This document shows positions 45,765-56,505 of a stretch of 64,000 bases of DNA, one piece after another. Both the position numbers and the translations under genes were made by a program. Positions within the stretch are counted from its first letter, which is position 1; each line of letters begins with the position of its first letter. The notes beneath the pieces are model-generated. The model searched no databases. It was given only the letters and a program-made list of their open reading frames with translations, and had not been told where the DNA came from. This DNA is from Larix kaempferi (Eukaryota; Streptophyta; Pinopsida; Pinales; Pinaceae): NCBI GenBank assembly GCA_027924585.1, contig BSBM01000436.1, positions 9,315,001-9,379,000 on the forward strand. The letters are read 5' to 3'.

Positions 45765-46343
45765 TTATTCATAGAAGTCATCAGCCACCTCAACTCTGAA
45801 TAGTTGCACGTCGGGAAAACAATCTTCAATGTTTGTTGGCTCCTCACCTGTCTCGATTCGCGATAAATGATCTGGCCCTGCGTTCAAGCGACCTGGCTTC
45901 ACAATTACCTCAAAATCAAACTCCTGAAAGAGAAGTAGCCAACAGCATATATTCCACCCCAACATAGGCTTACTGACTAGATATTTCAAAGCAGAATGGT
46001 TTGTGAACATCTTGAAATGACCCCCCAACGAGTAATGCCTAAAATTATGTAGCGCATATACCATCGCCAGACCTTCCCTCTTGGTAGTCGTATAATTTCT
46101 CTCCGCTGATGAAAAATTCTGACTCTCAAAAGCAATTGGGTGATCCAGATCTCCTTCCCCTGGTTGCGTGAGCACTACGCCCATCGCAATCGATGATGCA
46201 TCCATGTGGACATGGAATTCTTGGCTCCAATAAGGAAATACCAATATTTGTGTAGAATCCATCTTAGCCTTTAGCGTCTCGAAACTTACTTGACATTCTG
46301 GATTCCATAATAATACCGCATCCTTCTTTAGTAAATTTTCCAT
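45765..46343 (-). pseudogene. G2 RNase H
   Basis: Open for 192 codons: VHMDASSIAMGVVL (first aspartate), TTTKREGLAMVYALHNFRHY (glutamate), and T-N-H-S-A-L-K-Y-L where the catalytic aspartate of T-D-H-S is asparagine. It closes with GPDHLSRIE. The acidic spacer (GEEPTNIEDCFPDVQLF) leads to integrase. It is in phase with the RT core frame at 46925. Confidence 0.92.
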
Positions 46344-47050
46344 AGGAGCCGTGATCGCAACATAACCCCGGATAAACTTGCGATAGTACCCTGTGTGCCC
46401 AGCGTCGCTCTCAACTTCTTTACATTTGTTAGTGGTGTCAAGCTCAAAATCATTGCAATCTTTGCACGGTCAACCAACAATCCTTGCTTGCAAACGATGT
46501 GACCCATCAACATCCCAAACGGTGCACAGAAAATTCACTTCTTCAAGTTCAATGAGATCTGATGTTGTCTACAGCGCTCTAGCATTAGTCGCAGATTTTC
46601 CAGATGGTCGCTGATCAATCCATAAACTATCCATTCATCCATATAGATTTGCAGAAACTTCTAAATAAAAATCTCAGAATGCAGCGACAACAACCCGAGA
46701 GAATACCATAGGGGCGTTCATTAGCCCGAATGGCATCACGGTGTACTGGAAACAACCCCATTCAGTCATGAATGTTGTCTTGTGGTGATCTTCCTTCGTG
46801 ATCCTAATATGGTGATAGCCAGAAAAGCCATCCATGAAGGAATACATTTCTTGACCACCCACTCCTTCTAGTACCTCGTCGGTAAACGGCGTTGGAAATG
46901 GATCATGCATACACGCATTATTCAACTTCCTTGGGTCAACACAAATCCGAACCTCACCTTTCTTCTTGTTCTAAACTACCATGGGACTAATCCATTATGA
47001 TTCTCTGACTGGCTCAATTATTCCAGCATCCAGCATTTTGTCAAATTCAA
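46344..47050 (-). pseudogene. G2 reverse transcriptase
   Basis: RT pieces: G-I-I-E-P-V-R-E-S and E-V-R-I-C-V-D-P-R-K-L-N (46960-47030, with stops), PFPTPFTDEVLEGVGGQEMY and SFMDGFSGYHHIRI with the first catalytic aspartate (about 46835). Next are PFGLMNAPMVFSRVV, then Y-M-D-E in place of Y-M-D-D (about 46645), and GHIVCKQGLLVDRAKIA (46505). Frameshifts lie near 47050, between 46674 and 46513, and near 46340. Confidence 0.9.
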
Positions 47051-48300
47051 TTTGACCCTTTCCTTATGTCGCAGATTCAGGCGATATGGTCGTTGCCTTA
47101 TGGGTTTCACATATGGCTTCAACGGAATCTTCATCTCCCCTAGATCCCCCAACATTCCTTTCATCTCGGAAAACTTCGTAGGGAACAAATCTTGGAACTC
47201 ATGCAACAGGTCGGTGACCTTTTCCATCATTTCTTCATCCCAGTAGTCCCCGACATTAGCAAACTTGGGGTTCTCCTCCATCCCAATGTTGACCTTCCTA
47301 AGCTTCAATGGCTGACTTATCGGATCTGTTGGTGTGTCAGGTGCTACGACATCCCGTCTCCCTTCTGATACCGGAATATTGATATTTTGTGGGTCATCAC
47401 CATCCTCTGGTCCTCCAGTAATATTATAACATTCAATCATCGAATGCATATGACAATGCGTATGCGGGTACACAGGGTAGGCAACTGGAACCACCTTCAG
47501 AACAACGTTTGGATTGGCATCCGCGAAACTAAAGGTATTAGTGAAGCAAACTGTCAATTCCAACCATGTGGTAATCTCTCTGCGTAGCTCAGCCAAGGCA
47601 TACCAATATCGTGGCATTTCATCCAGTGTGTGGACAAAGGAATGGATCCATTCATCCTTTGGTCGTGAGGCCCACAATTTCTGACATTCAATCAGATGAC
47701 TTCCAGGGTCAGTCCGCCCATCATATTTTCCAGTGTGGTAGACTTTTGTGCTACCAAAGTGAACCGTCATCAATCTTCGACACTGCAACCATCTAGTAAT
47801 CAACTTCTTATGGGTTGCCCACCATCGTATTGGAGTAGCCTTCAGTGCTTCCTCCAATGCCAGTAATCGTTGTGGTTCTGACACCTTAGCTTCAAATGTT
47901 ACTAGAAATTTAGACAACTCGGGCAACCCTTCGTATACTGGTAATTCAATAGTCCTAGTCACAACACGACACAATGACTGTGTGATCAACCCACGTTTTC
48001 TAAATGATACCTCATGCATGCAATTCTGCCAGTTCTCCAAAGAATTGTCAGAGTCGGAAGACGCAGAGCTAGAGCTGTGCCAACCAAGTTCGTCGTCAGC
48101 AGTGGGATGGATGTAGTCTTCTGAAATATTATATGCATGATCCCATCCTCTTACAACTTCATCCTTTACAGGTTCAACATATCGTCGCCCTTCAGTCGGA
48201 TCCAACGGAGGGATGAATTGGAGGTCTTGATTTTCAAAAGTCATCACCCGCTTCTTGAAATTAATTACTGCCATACTGTCATTGGCCCATCCAATCCCGA
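47018..48300 (-). pseudogene. G2 linker polyprotein with gag-like region before RT
   Basis: Part of a 501-codon open frame (48523-47018); codons before about 48320 are out of the gag frame. After RIPYALLGIGWAND … AVINFKKRVMTFE, which looks like the tail of a protease, there is an acidic Ser-rich spacer (HSSSSASSDSDNSLENW). Next comes ELPVYEGLPELSKFL … RWWATHKK … CRRLMTVHFG, then KYDGRTDPGSHL … FVHTLD … WYALAELRR … TTWLEL … CFTNTF. The last two blocks follow the capsid pattern of retrotransposon gag, yet they lie between the protease tail and RT. No D-S/T-G protease motif is seen. It ends in IPLKPYVKPIRQRPYRLN, the usual RT approach. Confidence 0.75.
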
Positions 48301-49611
48301 GTAGCGCGTAGGGGATTCGGTTGCAGCTGAACACACTGCCCTGGCTGAACATACTGCACTGGCTGAACGTACTGTGGCTGCTGTAGAGCCATCTGCATCT
48401 GGTTATACTATGGTTGTGGCACAAACTGTTGTTGCAGCTACGATACAAATTGCACCTGCGGTTGATGTGGCAACTAGGCCATCTGTGGCTGCAGCTGTGG
48501 TTGTTGTACTGCACAATGGTCATCCCCCTTTACGTAGTATGAGTCATACGTTCTTTCCTGAAGTAGGCCATATGCACGGAAATCCTTGTCTTCATGCCCA
48601 ACTGCTTTGCAGAATGAACAGTACAAGTTCATCAGCTTCGTGACAATCTTCTGCATGTATTGACATTCCTCATGTCGATGCCCATAGACTTGAAAAGTGC
48701 GACACCATGGCATACCTCTGCCACTCAATGGGTTCGGCGCTCCTAATACTAGGTAGTTGCAGAAATCTAGGAAGTTATCTTGGGTATGTACCTCTGCACA
48801 ACATCGAGTACACCAAACCTCTTCGCGGTGCTCTTTACCTTTCTTGAGATCTTGCAACTGAACTATCATATTTTCCAACTGTGTCAGGATCTAAGACATT
48901 TCAGCTGCATTCTCATCAACAGTTGAAGCTTCTAACCTCATCGCAATCTCCAGAGCCTTGCTCGGTGTCACAAATTTTTGTTGCATCAACGGGAGTCTAA
49001 TATGAGGTAGTAACGCTGCAATGAACCATTCCTTATGCTGAATGTCACTCATCTCAAAGTTGACTCTTTCCATTAATGTTTTAAACCCTTGGTCAAAGTC
49101 CCAAACAGTTTCATTCGGATACTGCTTGATCTCCTTCAGTTCCATAATGTATTGCGCATCTGAACTCGTCAGTTAATCCTTTTCTAACTTCATCCAATGT
49201 CTTCTCTGGACTTCCCGCAGGAACTTGTACAAATTTCATGAACCAATCCAATGCGCGACGCTGAAGAGTCATCGCCAATTGACCTTTCTTGGTGTCATCA
49301 TCCATAATTTGCTTAACAGCCCACACAGCTTCACATAAGAACCAGTATTGCTCTGGGTTCTCAGTTCTATTTCCATGGAAGAGAGGTAACTTTGCATCTT
49401 CACCTGCCATCCTAGGATTTCTTCCTCCAGTCGTTGATCTGCTACTTCTTGATTGTTGTTGATACGTCAAACATAGCGGTGTCAAATTCATGTTTCTTCC
49501 TGGTTGTGATATAGGGAGCAGAGGTGTGGGTACATTGCTGCTGGGGGTTGAGCCTGCCTCTATCTGGGGCATAGCCTAGTTGTCCTCATCTTCACTTTGA
49601 GGTTTCCTCAT
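48300..49611 (-). pseudogene. G2 gag with three zinc knuckles
   Basis: The ATG at 49611 starts MRKPQSEDEDN with a stop at the twelfth codon. The capsid core is LPLFHGNRTENPEQYWFLCE … TLQRRALDWFMKF (49410-49230). After a frameshift near 49130 come ELKEIKQYPNETVWDFDQGF and EWFIAALLPHIRLPLMQQK (49145-48891). Then three degraded knuckles follow: W-C-T-R-C … H (about 48810), W-C-R-T-F … G-H-R-H-E-E-C (about 48695) and Y-C-S-F-C … G-H-E-D (about 48620). The C-terminal tail is Gln/Pro-rich (about 48540-48320). Confidence 0.85.
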
Positions 49612-49769
49612 CCCGTGTGGTCTTCCTTCACGGTTTTACATTTCGATCGTAGTAGGACCTTCCCCTGTCCTCTGCCTATTCTCTTGTCGAAACCTTGCTC
49701 CTCCCCTCATAAGACCACTCTCTTCCTCGGCTTCCTTCCCAGTCTCATCATAACTTGTACCCATCTACC

Positions 49770-50420
49770 TCATATCATTCCATTCGCCACCCCCCCTGCC
49801 TTCGCGGTATCCACAGTCTCTTCCCACCAGGGTTTTTTTACTTGAGGTTCATATTCAATATTCCCTTTTCACAGATGAGCATCTTAATGGACAACTGTAG
49901 TGACAATAGGAACCTGCCTCTCGATCCGTTGAAAAATTCCATTTCGGCTTCGCTATAAGATTTTGTCGTGTCAATTGCAAACTCAGTGATATAACCCTAG
50001 AGTATACTATCAAACCAGAATTCCACATCCCGTGATGCCCTGTTGTCGACTTCTTGCAACTCCTAGATCAATTCCAGGGTCTAGGACATTGGCTCACCGC
50101 CTTGGAAATTTACCTTGTGAAAGGTCAATTGCGCTAACCATTCATACAAGATGATCGGGAATTCATAGAAAAAATATTCATGTGGACCATTGTGTATGTA
50201 CCTTTCCAACCACCAATTCGTCATCAGTCCAGGATTCTGATTCTCTTTCTCAGCAAACTCTCGCAACGTTTAATCGAACCAATCTTGAATTTCCGGTCTT
50301 GTCGGATGCCACAACATGTCCTTCCTCCACTTTGAGCCAGGGCTCTGAAAATGAAACCATTTGTTGAAAAAAACCTAGTCGACAGGGGTTCCTCACTCTA
50401 TCGACACTGAAACCACCATG
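49770..50420 (-). pseudogene. G2 copy 2 extra ORF upstream of gag
   Basis: Counterpart of 1-620. From about 50420 the frame reads G-T-P-V-D-stop-V-F-F-N-K-W-F-H-F … M-L-W-H-P-T-R-P-E-I-Q-D-W-F-D-stop-T-L. It then runs through REFAEKENQNPGLMTNWWLE (50266) and HKVNFQGGEP to FNGSRGRFLSLQLSIKMLIC near 49880. Three or four stops interrupt it, but the frame is kept for about 200 codons. It precedes gag by about 160 bp. Function unknown. Confidence 0.6.
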
Positions 50421-51179
50421 ATCTCCCTAAGCACTGGCCCAAACAGGTTTTACCCTGTCCAGCAACACCTGTGGAGCAAATGAAGTCTCACCCGAGATGT
50501 TCGAGGGAGAGTTGACGAAACCACGTTTCCGTTGAATGAAGAAGGACAATGTGTGTCTACTTGTCAACTTAGCACAAAATTGTATGATAGATCTAACTAT
50601 TCAGCTTAGGCATTAAACACAATTGCAACATCATTCAACAGATCTCATCACTAAAAAAACCATCAATGCGCAACAGATATAACAATAAAACATTAATTGC
50701 AACAAGAAAACATCGCATCATTCACATATTCATATCGCATATCATATTCATAGCATGAAAACAAAAAGAGACACAATGATTCTACTCAAAACCTCATCAT
50801 GTCATATTAACCTTCGCAACAAACCACAGATACAGCAATATAGTTCTTCTGTCGCATACCCAGATTAACAGAAAAAAACAAGCACAATTCCCTTATCATT
50901 GGTGCTCTGTTGGTCTTTCCCATATATATCTCGACACTTGCAATGCTATATCTATTTATAGTCTTGTGTCTTTACATCCATTGTCCACTTATCCAACCAC
51001 CTAACTACTTTCTAACAATATCTACAACAAAATGACCCTTAACCCACACAATGCGGTCCAAAATGACCCAAAAAGACTATTATTTCTGACTTGTGTGCAG
51101 TTCTCCTCCTTACGCGGCATATTTGACCTTGCGCAACATCCATGATGTTGCGCAGCTGACTCATCCAAATCGCCTGCCA
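50421..51179 (-). repeat. G2 copy 2 5' LTR and leader
   Basis: It matches 620-1362 over its whole length on the minus strand, from TGGCAGGCGATT. A TATA box (TATAAATA) lies at 50953-50960. The LTR's inner end and primer site could not be located; no tRNA-Met or tRNA-Asp match is visible. Confidence 0.6.
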
Positions 51180-51605
51180 ACAATCAAGGAGGATAGGGGT
51201 CTATGGATAGAGACAGAGAGATAGTGAGTTCCAGAGAGAGAGATATTGTGAGATAGAGAGAGTGAGAGGTAATTAAAATGGTTGTACATTTGAAGTTGTG
51301 CTGCACGAAAATTAAGTTTACAATTTATTATTGATCTTGAAAAAGGAATTTGATATCTATTTAAAATCAAATAAACCTTTATTCTTGAAGTCACCCCTGG
51401 ATAAGTGATAAGATTCGACATTAACCATGCTTTAATTCTAATATTAATGGCATGAGAGGCTGCGTAGAACCTGGTCAGGGGTTGAGAGAGAGAGGGAGAT
51501 TCGGGGTAAGGGGTTGAGAGAGATAGAGATTGGGGGTTGGGGGTGGATAGATATGGAACAAGGGGGCTAGGGGTTTAGGGAGAGATACAGATAGATGGTG
51601 AATGA

Positions 51606-51653
<48 letters not shown>

Positions 51654-51660
51654 ATTAAAA
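51180..51660 (+). repeat. GA-rich microsatellite flank
   Basis: Interrupted GAGA tracts, including a pure (GA)n run at about 51609-51650, with GGGGTTGAGAGAG-type words like those in 53690-59058. A 200-bp AT-rich unique stretch lies within it (about 51270-51460). Confidence 0.7.
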
Positions 51661-53690
51661 TGGTTGTACGATGGATCTTAAGGCCTTCACTAGAGTTACG
51701 AGAGGAAAAAAATGGGCTAATACTATAAATGAATATCTAAGGCTCATTAACCATGAAAATGACCTAATAGTATAACATAGGCCCTTTATAGGTGATATTT
51801 GATCTCTAGGTGGAATATGGGTACCATTGTGAAGTCTTACACACTAGGTATGGGTGTCTTAAGGCATTGATCATGGTTAAGTAAGGAAAGTATGCCCCTT
51901 GAAACCTTGATGAAACCTTTAAGGATCAAGCTCCATAAATAATTCCATAAAGTGAACATAACATGTATTCTATAGGGAATCGTTGTCCTTTAAATGAGAT
52001 ATGGGTGCTATTAAATATTTTGTGCATTAGAGATGGGTCTTAAGGCCTTAACCATGGTTGGGAGATAAATCTAGGGAATTATATCCTAAATGAATATCCT
52101 TATACTAAAAGGCCATGATTAAGGCCTTGAACTACAACATAGGCCATCTAAAATGAAATTTTTACATACAAGTGGTATAGGGGTGTCATTAGGAGTTTTT
52201 ATGTAGTAGGAATGGATATATGTTCCCTGAACATGATGGGGGGAGAAAATAAGGTCCTTCATCCATAAATTAATCCTGGAGGTCTTATGGACATGAAATA
52301 TTCCTTAAATCACCACAAAACACCTCTACTAAGTACCTTTGTCCTTGAGTCAAATATGGGTACTATTACGAGGCTTTGCACACAAGAGATGGACTTTGGG
52401 ACTTTGTCCCAAAATGAAGCTTGTAGGGCCTTGGTCCCTGAAATAGGCCTCAAAGCATCATATAGACCAATATCATTGGCCTCTTGGTGATATATTTGTA
52501 TCTTTAAAATATTTTATATACTTAATGTGGATTCTAGGGTTTTGACCATGGTTGATGAAGAAAAAAAGGTCATTATGATCAAGATTATTCTTCTAGAGCT
52601 CATAAACTTTGGCGTTTGCATGAGATATGGGAATCTGATTATAAATTTTTAGAAAAAATAGATTGAATGAAGTATATTTGATATACAAGTGGGATGCAGG
52701 CACTTATAGGAGGTTTTTCATACTAGGGGAGGATATTGGGGTCTCAACCATGGTGAAATGGGGAAACAAGAGCCATATGACATAATTGAAGATTTCATAG
52801 TTGATGGGACAAATGAATTATTGAACTATTACAAACAACCTTTAAAGGGGAACTTTAACTACCAAGTGGGGTACATACACAATGAGGAGTTTGTGTTCAC
52901 AAGGTATGGGTCTTGAGGCATTGTTCATGGTAATATTTGAGCCTTTAGGAGGTTTCCCATAGTAGATGGTTCTTGATACACTACCCATGGTACAAGGATA
53001 AAAACTAATGTATCGGGGAATTAAAATATATTTTTATGGTTTATGGACCATGCACATGGTCCAAAAACACCACACAAACCCATAAATGGAATCTTTATCC
53101 CACAAGTATAATATGGACACCATCTAGTGTATAAAACATTTTAATGGTTCCCATATGACGATGGTCAAGGCTTTGACACATATGGTGAATAAAATATCCT
53201 AATTGAATATGTATTCCAATTGGTGGTTAAAGATCCCCTCTACATTATATGTGTAGTGGTTGAAGGAATCATTTGTCCCATGAGCCCTAGAAGCTTAATT
53301 TAGGTCATATAGCCTTTTTTTCCTCACTCGACCATAGTAATGATCCCAAGATTCGTCACCAGTACACAAAATCTGTTATAGGCATTGATATCCCATAGGC
53401 CCTTTATTTCCTCCTCTTACCATATATTCAAGACCTCAATTACCATACTTGGTGCATAAAACCTCCTAATGGTATCCATATACTAATTGAAGGACAAAAT
53501 CCCCTCGAAAGGGCCTCTATAGTGCTTCAAGAAACTATTCATGGATCATGAGCCTTAAATGATTAATTTATGTTGTAAGACCCTTATTTTATCCCACATC
53601 CATGTTCAAGGTCTTGAGACCCATCCATTATGCCTAGAAATTTTGAATTGTTCCCATATATCATTGCTGGGTCTTAGGGATTGGGGGTTA
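51660..53690. repeat. Degenerate ~180-bp repeats in a large inverted arrangement
   Basis: In the left half a motif like GGAATATGGGTACCATTGTG … GCATTGATCATGGTT recurs at about 51809, 51999, 52171, 52353 and beyond, roughly every 170-190 bp. In the right half the same motif appears reverse-complemented (for example CTTGGTGCATAAAACCTCC and ATGGTATCCATAT at about 53440). The long block around 52770-52900 is mirrored at 53200-53340. The switch is near 53053. No gene is supported. Confidence 0.7.
53044..53063. repeat. Palindrome at the centre of the inverted arrangement
   Basis: TGGACCATG and CATGGTCCA with a CA centre, a perfect 9-bp inverted repeat. Flanks GGTTTA and AAAACACC extend it imperfectly. 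Confidence 0.85.
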
Positions 53691-53877
53691 GAGAGAGAAA
53701 AATAAATATAGAGATTGGGGTTTAGGGGTTCAGAGAGAGAGAGAGATATTGGGGGTTAGGAATTGAGAGAGAGAGAGAGAGAGAGAGACATTGGAGGTTA
53801 GGGGTTTAGAGATAGAGAGAGAGAAAGATGTTGGGGTTATGGGTTTAGAGAGATCTAGAGAGAGGGAGATTGTGGGT

Positions 53878-53932
<55 letters not shown>

Positions 53933-54677
53933 TTAGGGGTTGAGAGAGAGAGAGATATTGGAGGTTAGGGGTTTGGAGAGAGAGAGAGAGAGAGAATTGG
54001 AGGTTAGGGGTTTAGAGAGAGAGAGAGATTGGGGGTTAGGGATTTAGAGAGATACATTGGCAGTCAAGGGTTTAGAGAGATAGAGATAGAGAGAGAGATT
54101 GAGTGTTAGGGGATTCGAGAGAGAGATTGAGTGTTAGGGGATTCGAGAGAGAGATTGAGGGTTATGGGTTTAGAGAGAGAGAGATTGGGGGTTAATGGTT
54201 TAGGGTGAGAGATAGAGATAGATTGTGTCTTAGGGGTTTAGAGAGGGAGGGAGAGAAAGAGAGAGACTGGGGATTAGGGGTTAAGGGAGATAGAGAGAGT
54301 ACATAGGATGTGAAAGAGTGTGAAGTCTTGAAGGAAAAAATGTAGAACCTAACCAATATCTACTCTGAATTTTTGGATTCCTTTTAGGGGTTTAGAGATA
54401 GCAATATTGGAGTTTATGGGTTTAGAGTGAGAGAGAGGGAGAGTATAGGATGTGAAAGAGTGTGAAGTCTTGAAGGAAAAGATGCATAAGCTAACCAATA
54501 TCTACTATTAAATTTTGGATGCTGGAAGAGAGAGAGAGAGAGAGAGAGAGTATCAAACATGAAAGGGTCTCAGGGATTGGAGGTTAGGGGTTTAGGGAGA
54601 GAAAAATAAAGAGAGAGATTGGGGGTTACGGATTTAGAAAGAGGGAGGGAGAGCGATATTGGGGGTTAGGAATTTAA

Positions 54678-54729
<52 letters not shown>

Positions 54730-55951
54730 GGCTTGGGGTTTAGAGAGAAAGAGAGAGACTAGGGTTAGGCATTGAGGGAGATAAAGGTATTACATAGGAT
54801 GTGAAAGAGTGTGCAATATTGAAGGAAAAGATGCAGAGGCAAACAATTATCTACTATGAATTTTTGGATGCCCCAGAGAGAGAGAGAGTATGAAACGTGA
54901 AAGGGTATTAGCAATTGGGGGTTAGGGGTTTATTGAGAGAAAAAGAAAGAGAGAGATTGGGGTTAGGGATTTAGAAAGAGGGAGGGAGAGAGATATCAAG
55001 GGTTAGGAATTTAGAGAGAGAGAGAGAGATTGTGGATTAGGGGTTTAGAGAGCGAGTGAGACTAGGGGTTAGGCATTGAGGGAGATAGATATATTACATC
55101 ATATGTGAAAGAGTGTGAAGTCTTGGAGGAAAATATGCAAAAGCTAACCAATATATACTATGAATTTTTGGATGCCTGAAAGAGAAAGAGAGAGAGAGTA
55201 GCAAACGTGAAAGGGTATTAGGGATTCGGGGTTAGGGGTTTAGAGAGAGAAAAATAAAGAGAGAGATCGATGGTTAGGGATTTAGAAAGTGGGAAGGAGA
55301 GAGATATTGAGGGTTAGGAATTTAGTGAGAGAGAGAGATTGTGGCTTAGGGGTTTAAAGGGCAAGAGATTCTCAGGGTTAGGCATTAAGGGAGATAGAGA
55401 TATTGCATCGGATGTGAAAGAGTGTGAAGTCTTGGAGGAAAATATACAGAGGATAACCAATATCTACTTTGAATTTTTGGATGCCTCAAAGAGAGAGAGA
55501 GAGAGAGAGAGAGAGTGTCAAATGTGAAAGGGTCTCACGGATTGGGGGTTAGTGATTTAGATAGAGAAAAAGAAAGAGAGATATTTGGGTTCGGCATTTG
55601 GAAAGAGGGAGGGAGAGAGATATCGGGGGTTAGGAATTTAGACAGAGAGAGAGAGATTGCAGCTTAGGGGTTTAGAGAGCAAGAGATAATTGGGGTTAGG
55701 CGTTGAGGGAGACAGAGATATTACATTGGATGTGAAAGGGTGTAAATTTTTAAAGGAAAGGATGCATAAGCTAACCAATATCTACTATGAAGTTTTGGAT
55801 GCCTCGAAGAGAGAGAGAGAGAGAGAGTATAAAACATGAAAGGGTCTTAGGGATTGGGGGTTAGGGGTTTAGAGAGAGAAAAATAAAGAGAGATATTGGG
55901 GTTAGGGATTTAGAAAGAGGGAGGGAGAGAGATATCGAGGGTTAGGAATTT

Positions 55952-55984
<33 letters not shown>

Positions 55985-56449
55985 GGCTTAGGCGTGTAAG
56001 GAGTGAGAGAGATTTAGAGTTAGGTGTTGAGGGAGATAGAGATATTACATTGAATGTGAAAATTTGTGAAGTCTTGGAGGAAAAGATGTAGAAGCTAATT
56101 GATATCTACTATAATATTTTGGATGCCCTGAAAAGAGAGACAGTGAGAGAGAGAGAGTAGAAAACGTGAAAGGGTCTTATGGATTGGGGGTTAGGGGTTT
56201 AGACAAAGAAAAAGAAAGAGAGAGATTGGGTGTTATGGATTTAGAAAGAGGGAGGGAGAGAGATATCAGGGGTTAGGAATTTAGAGAGAGAGAGAGAGAG
56301 ATTGTGGCTTAGGGGTTTAGAGAGTGAGAGAGACTAGGGGTTAGGCGTTGAGGGAGATAGAGATATTACATTAGATGTGAAAGAGTGTGAAGCCTTGGAG
56401 GAAAAGATGCAGAAGCTAACCAATATCTACTATGAAGTTTTGGATGCCC

Positions 56450-56505
<56 letters not shown>

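Larger units (their letters stand above)
42881..51179 (-). mobile_element. Ty3/gypsy element, family G2 copy 2, 3'-truncated
   Basis: Minus-strand element starting at 51179 (TGGCAGG) with LTR/leader, an extra ORF, gag, gag-like linker, RT, RNase H, integrase and an accessory ORF. It ends abruptly at about 42880 against an S2 LTR; no 3' LTR is seen. The region outside its 5' end starts ACAAT (51180-51184). Several frameshifts and many stops show it is older or less constrained than G1. Copy 1 at 1-1362 confirms its 5' part. Confidence 0.85.

Noticed and set aside
55339-55527. Open frames with R-E-R-E runs in the GA satellite (also 58787-59107)
   Set aside because: Pure GA repeats translate as Arg-Glu in open phase; the frames vanish between units.
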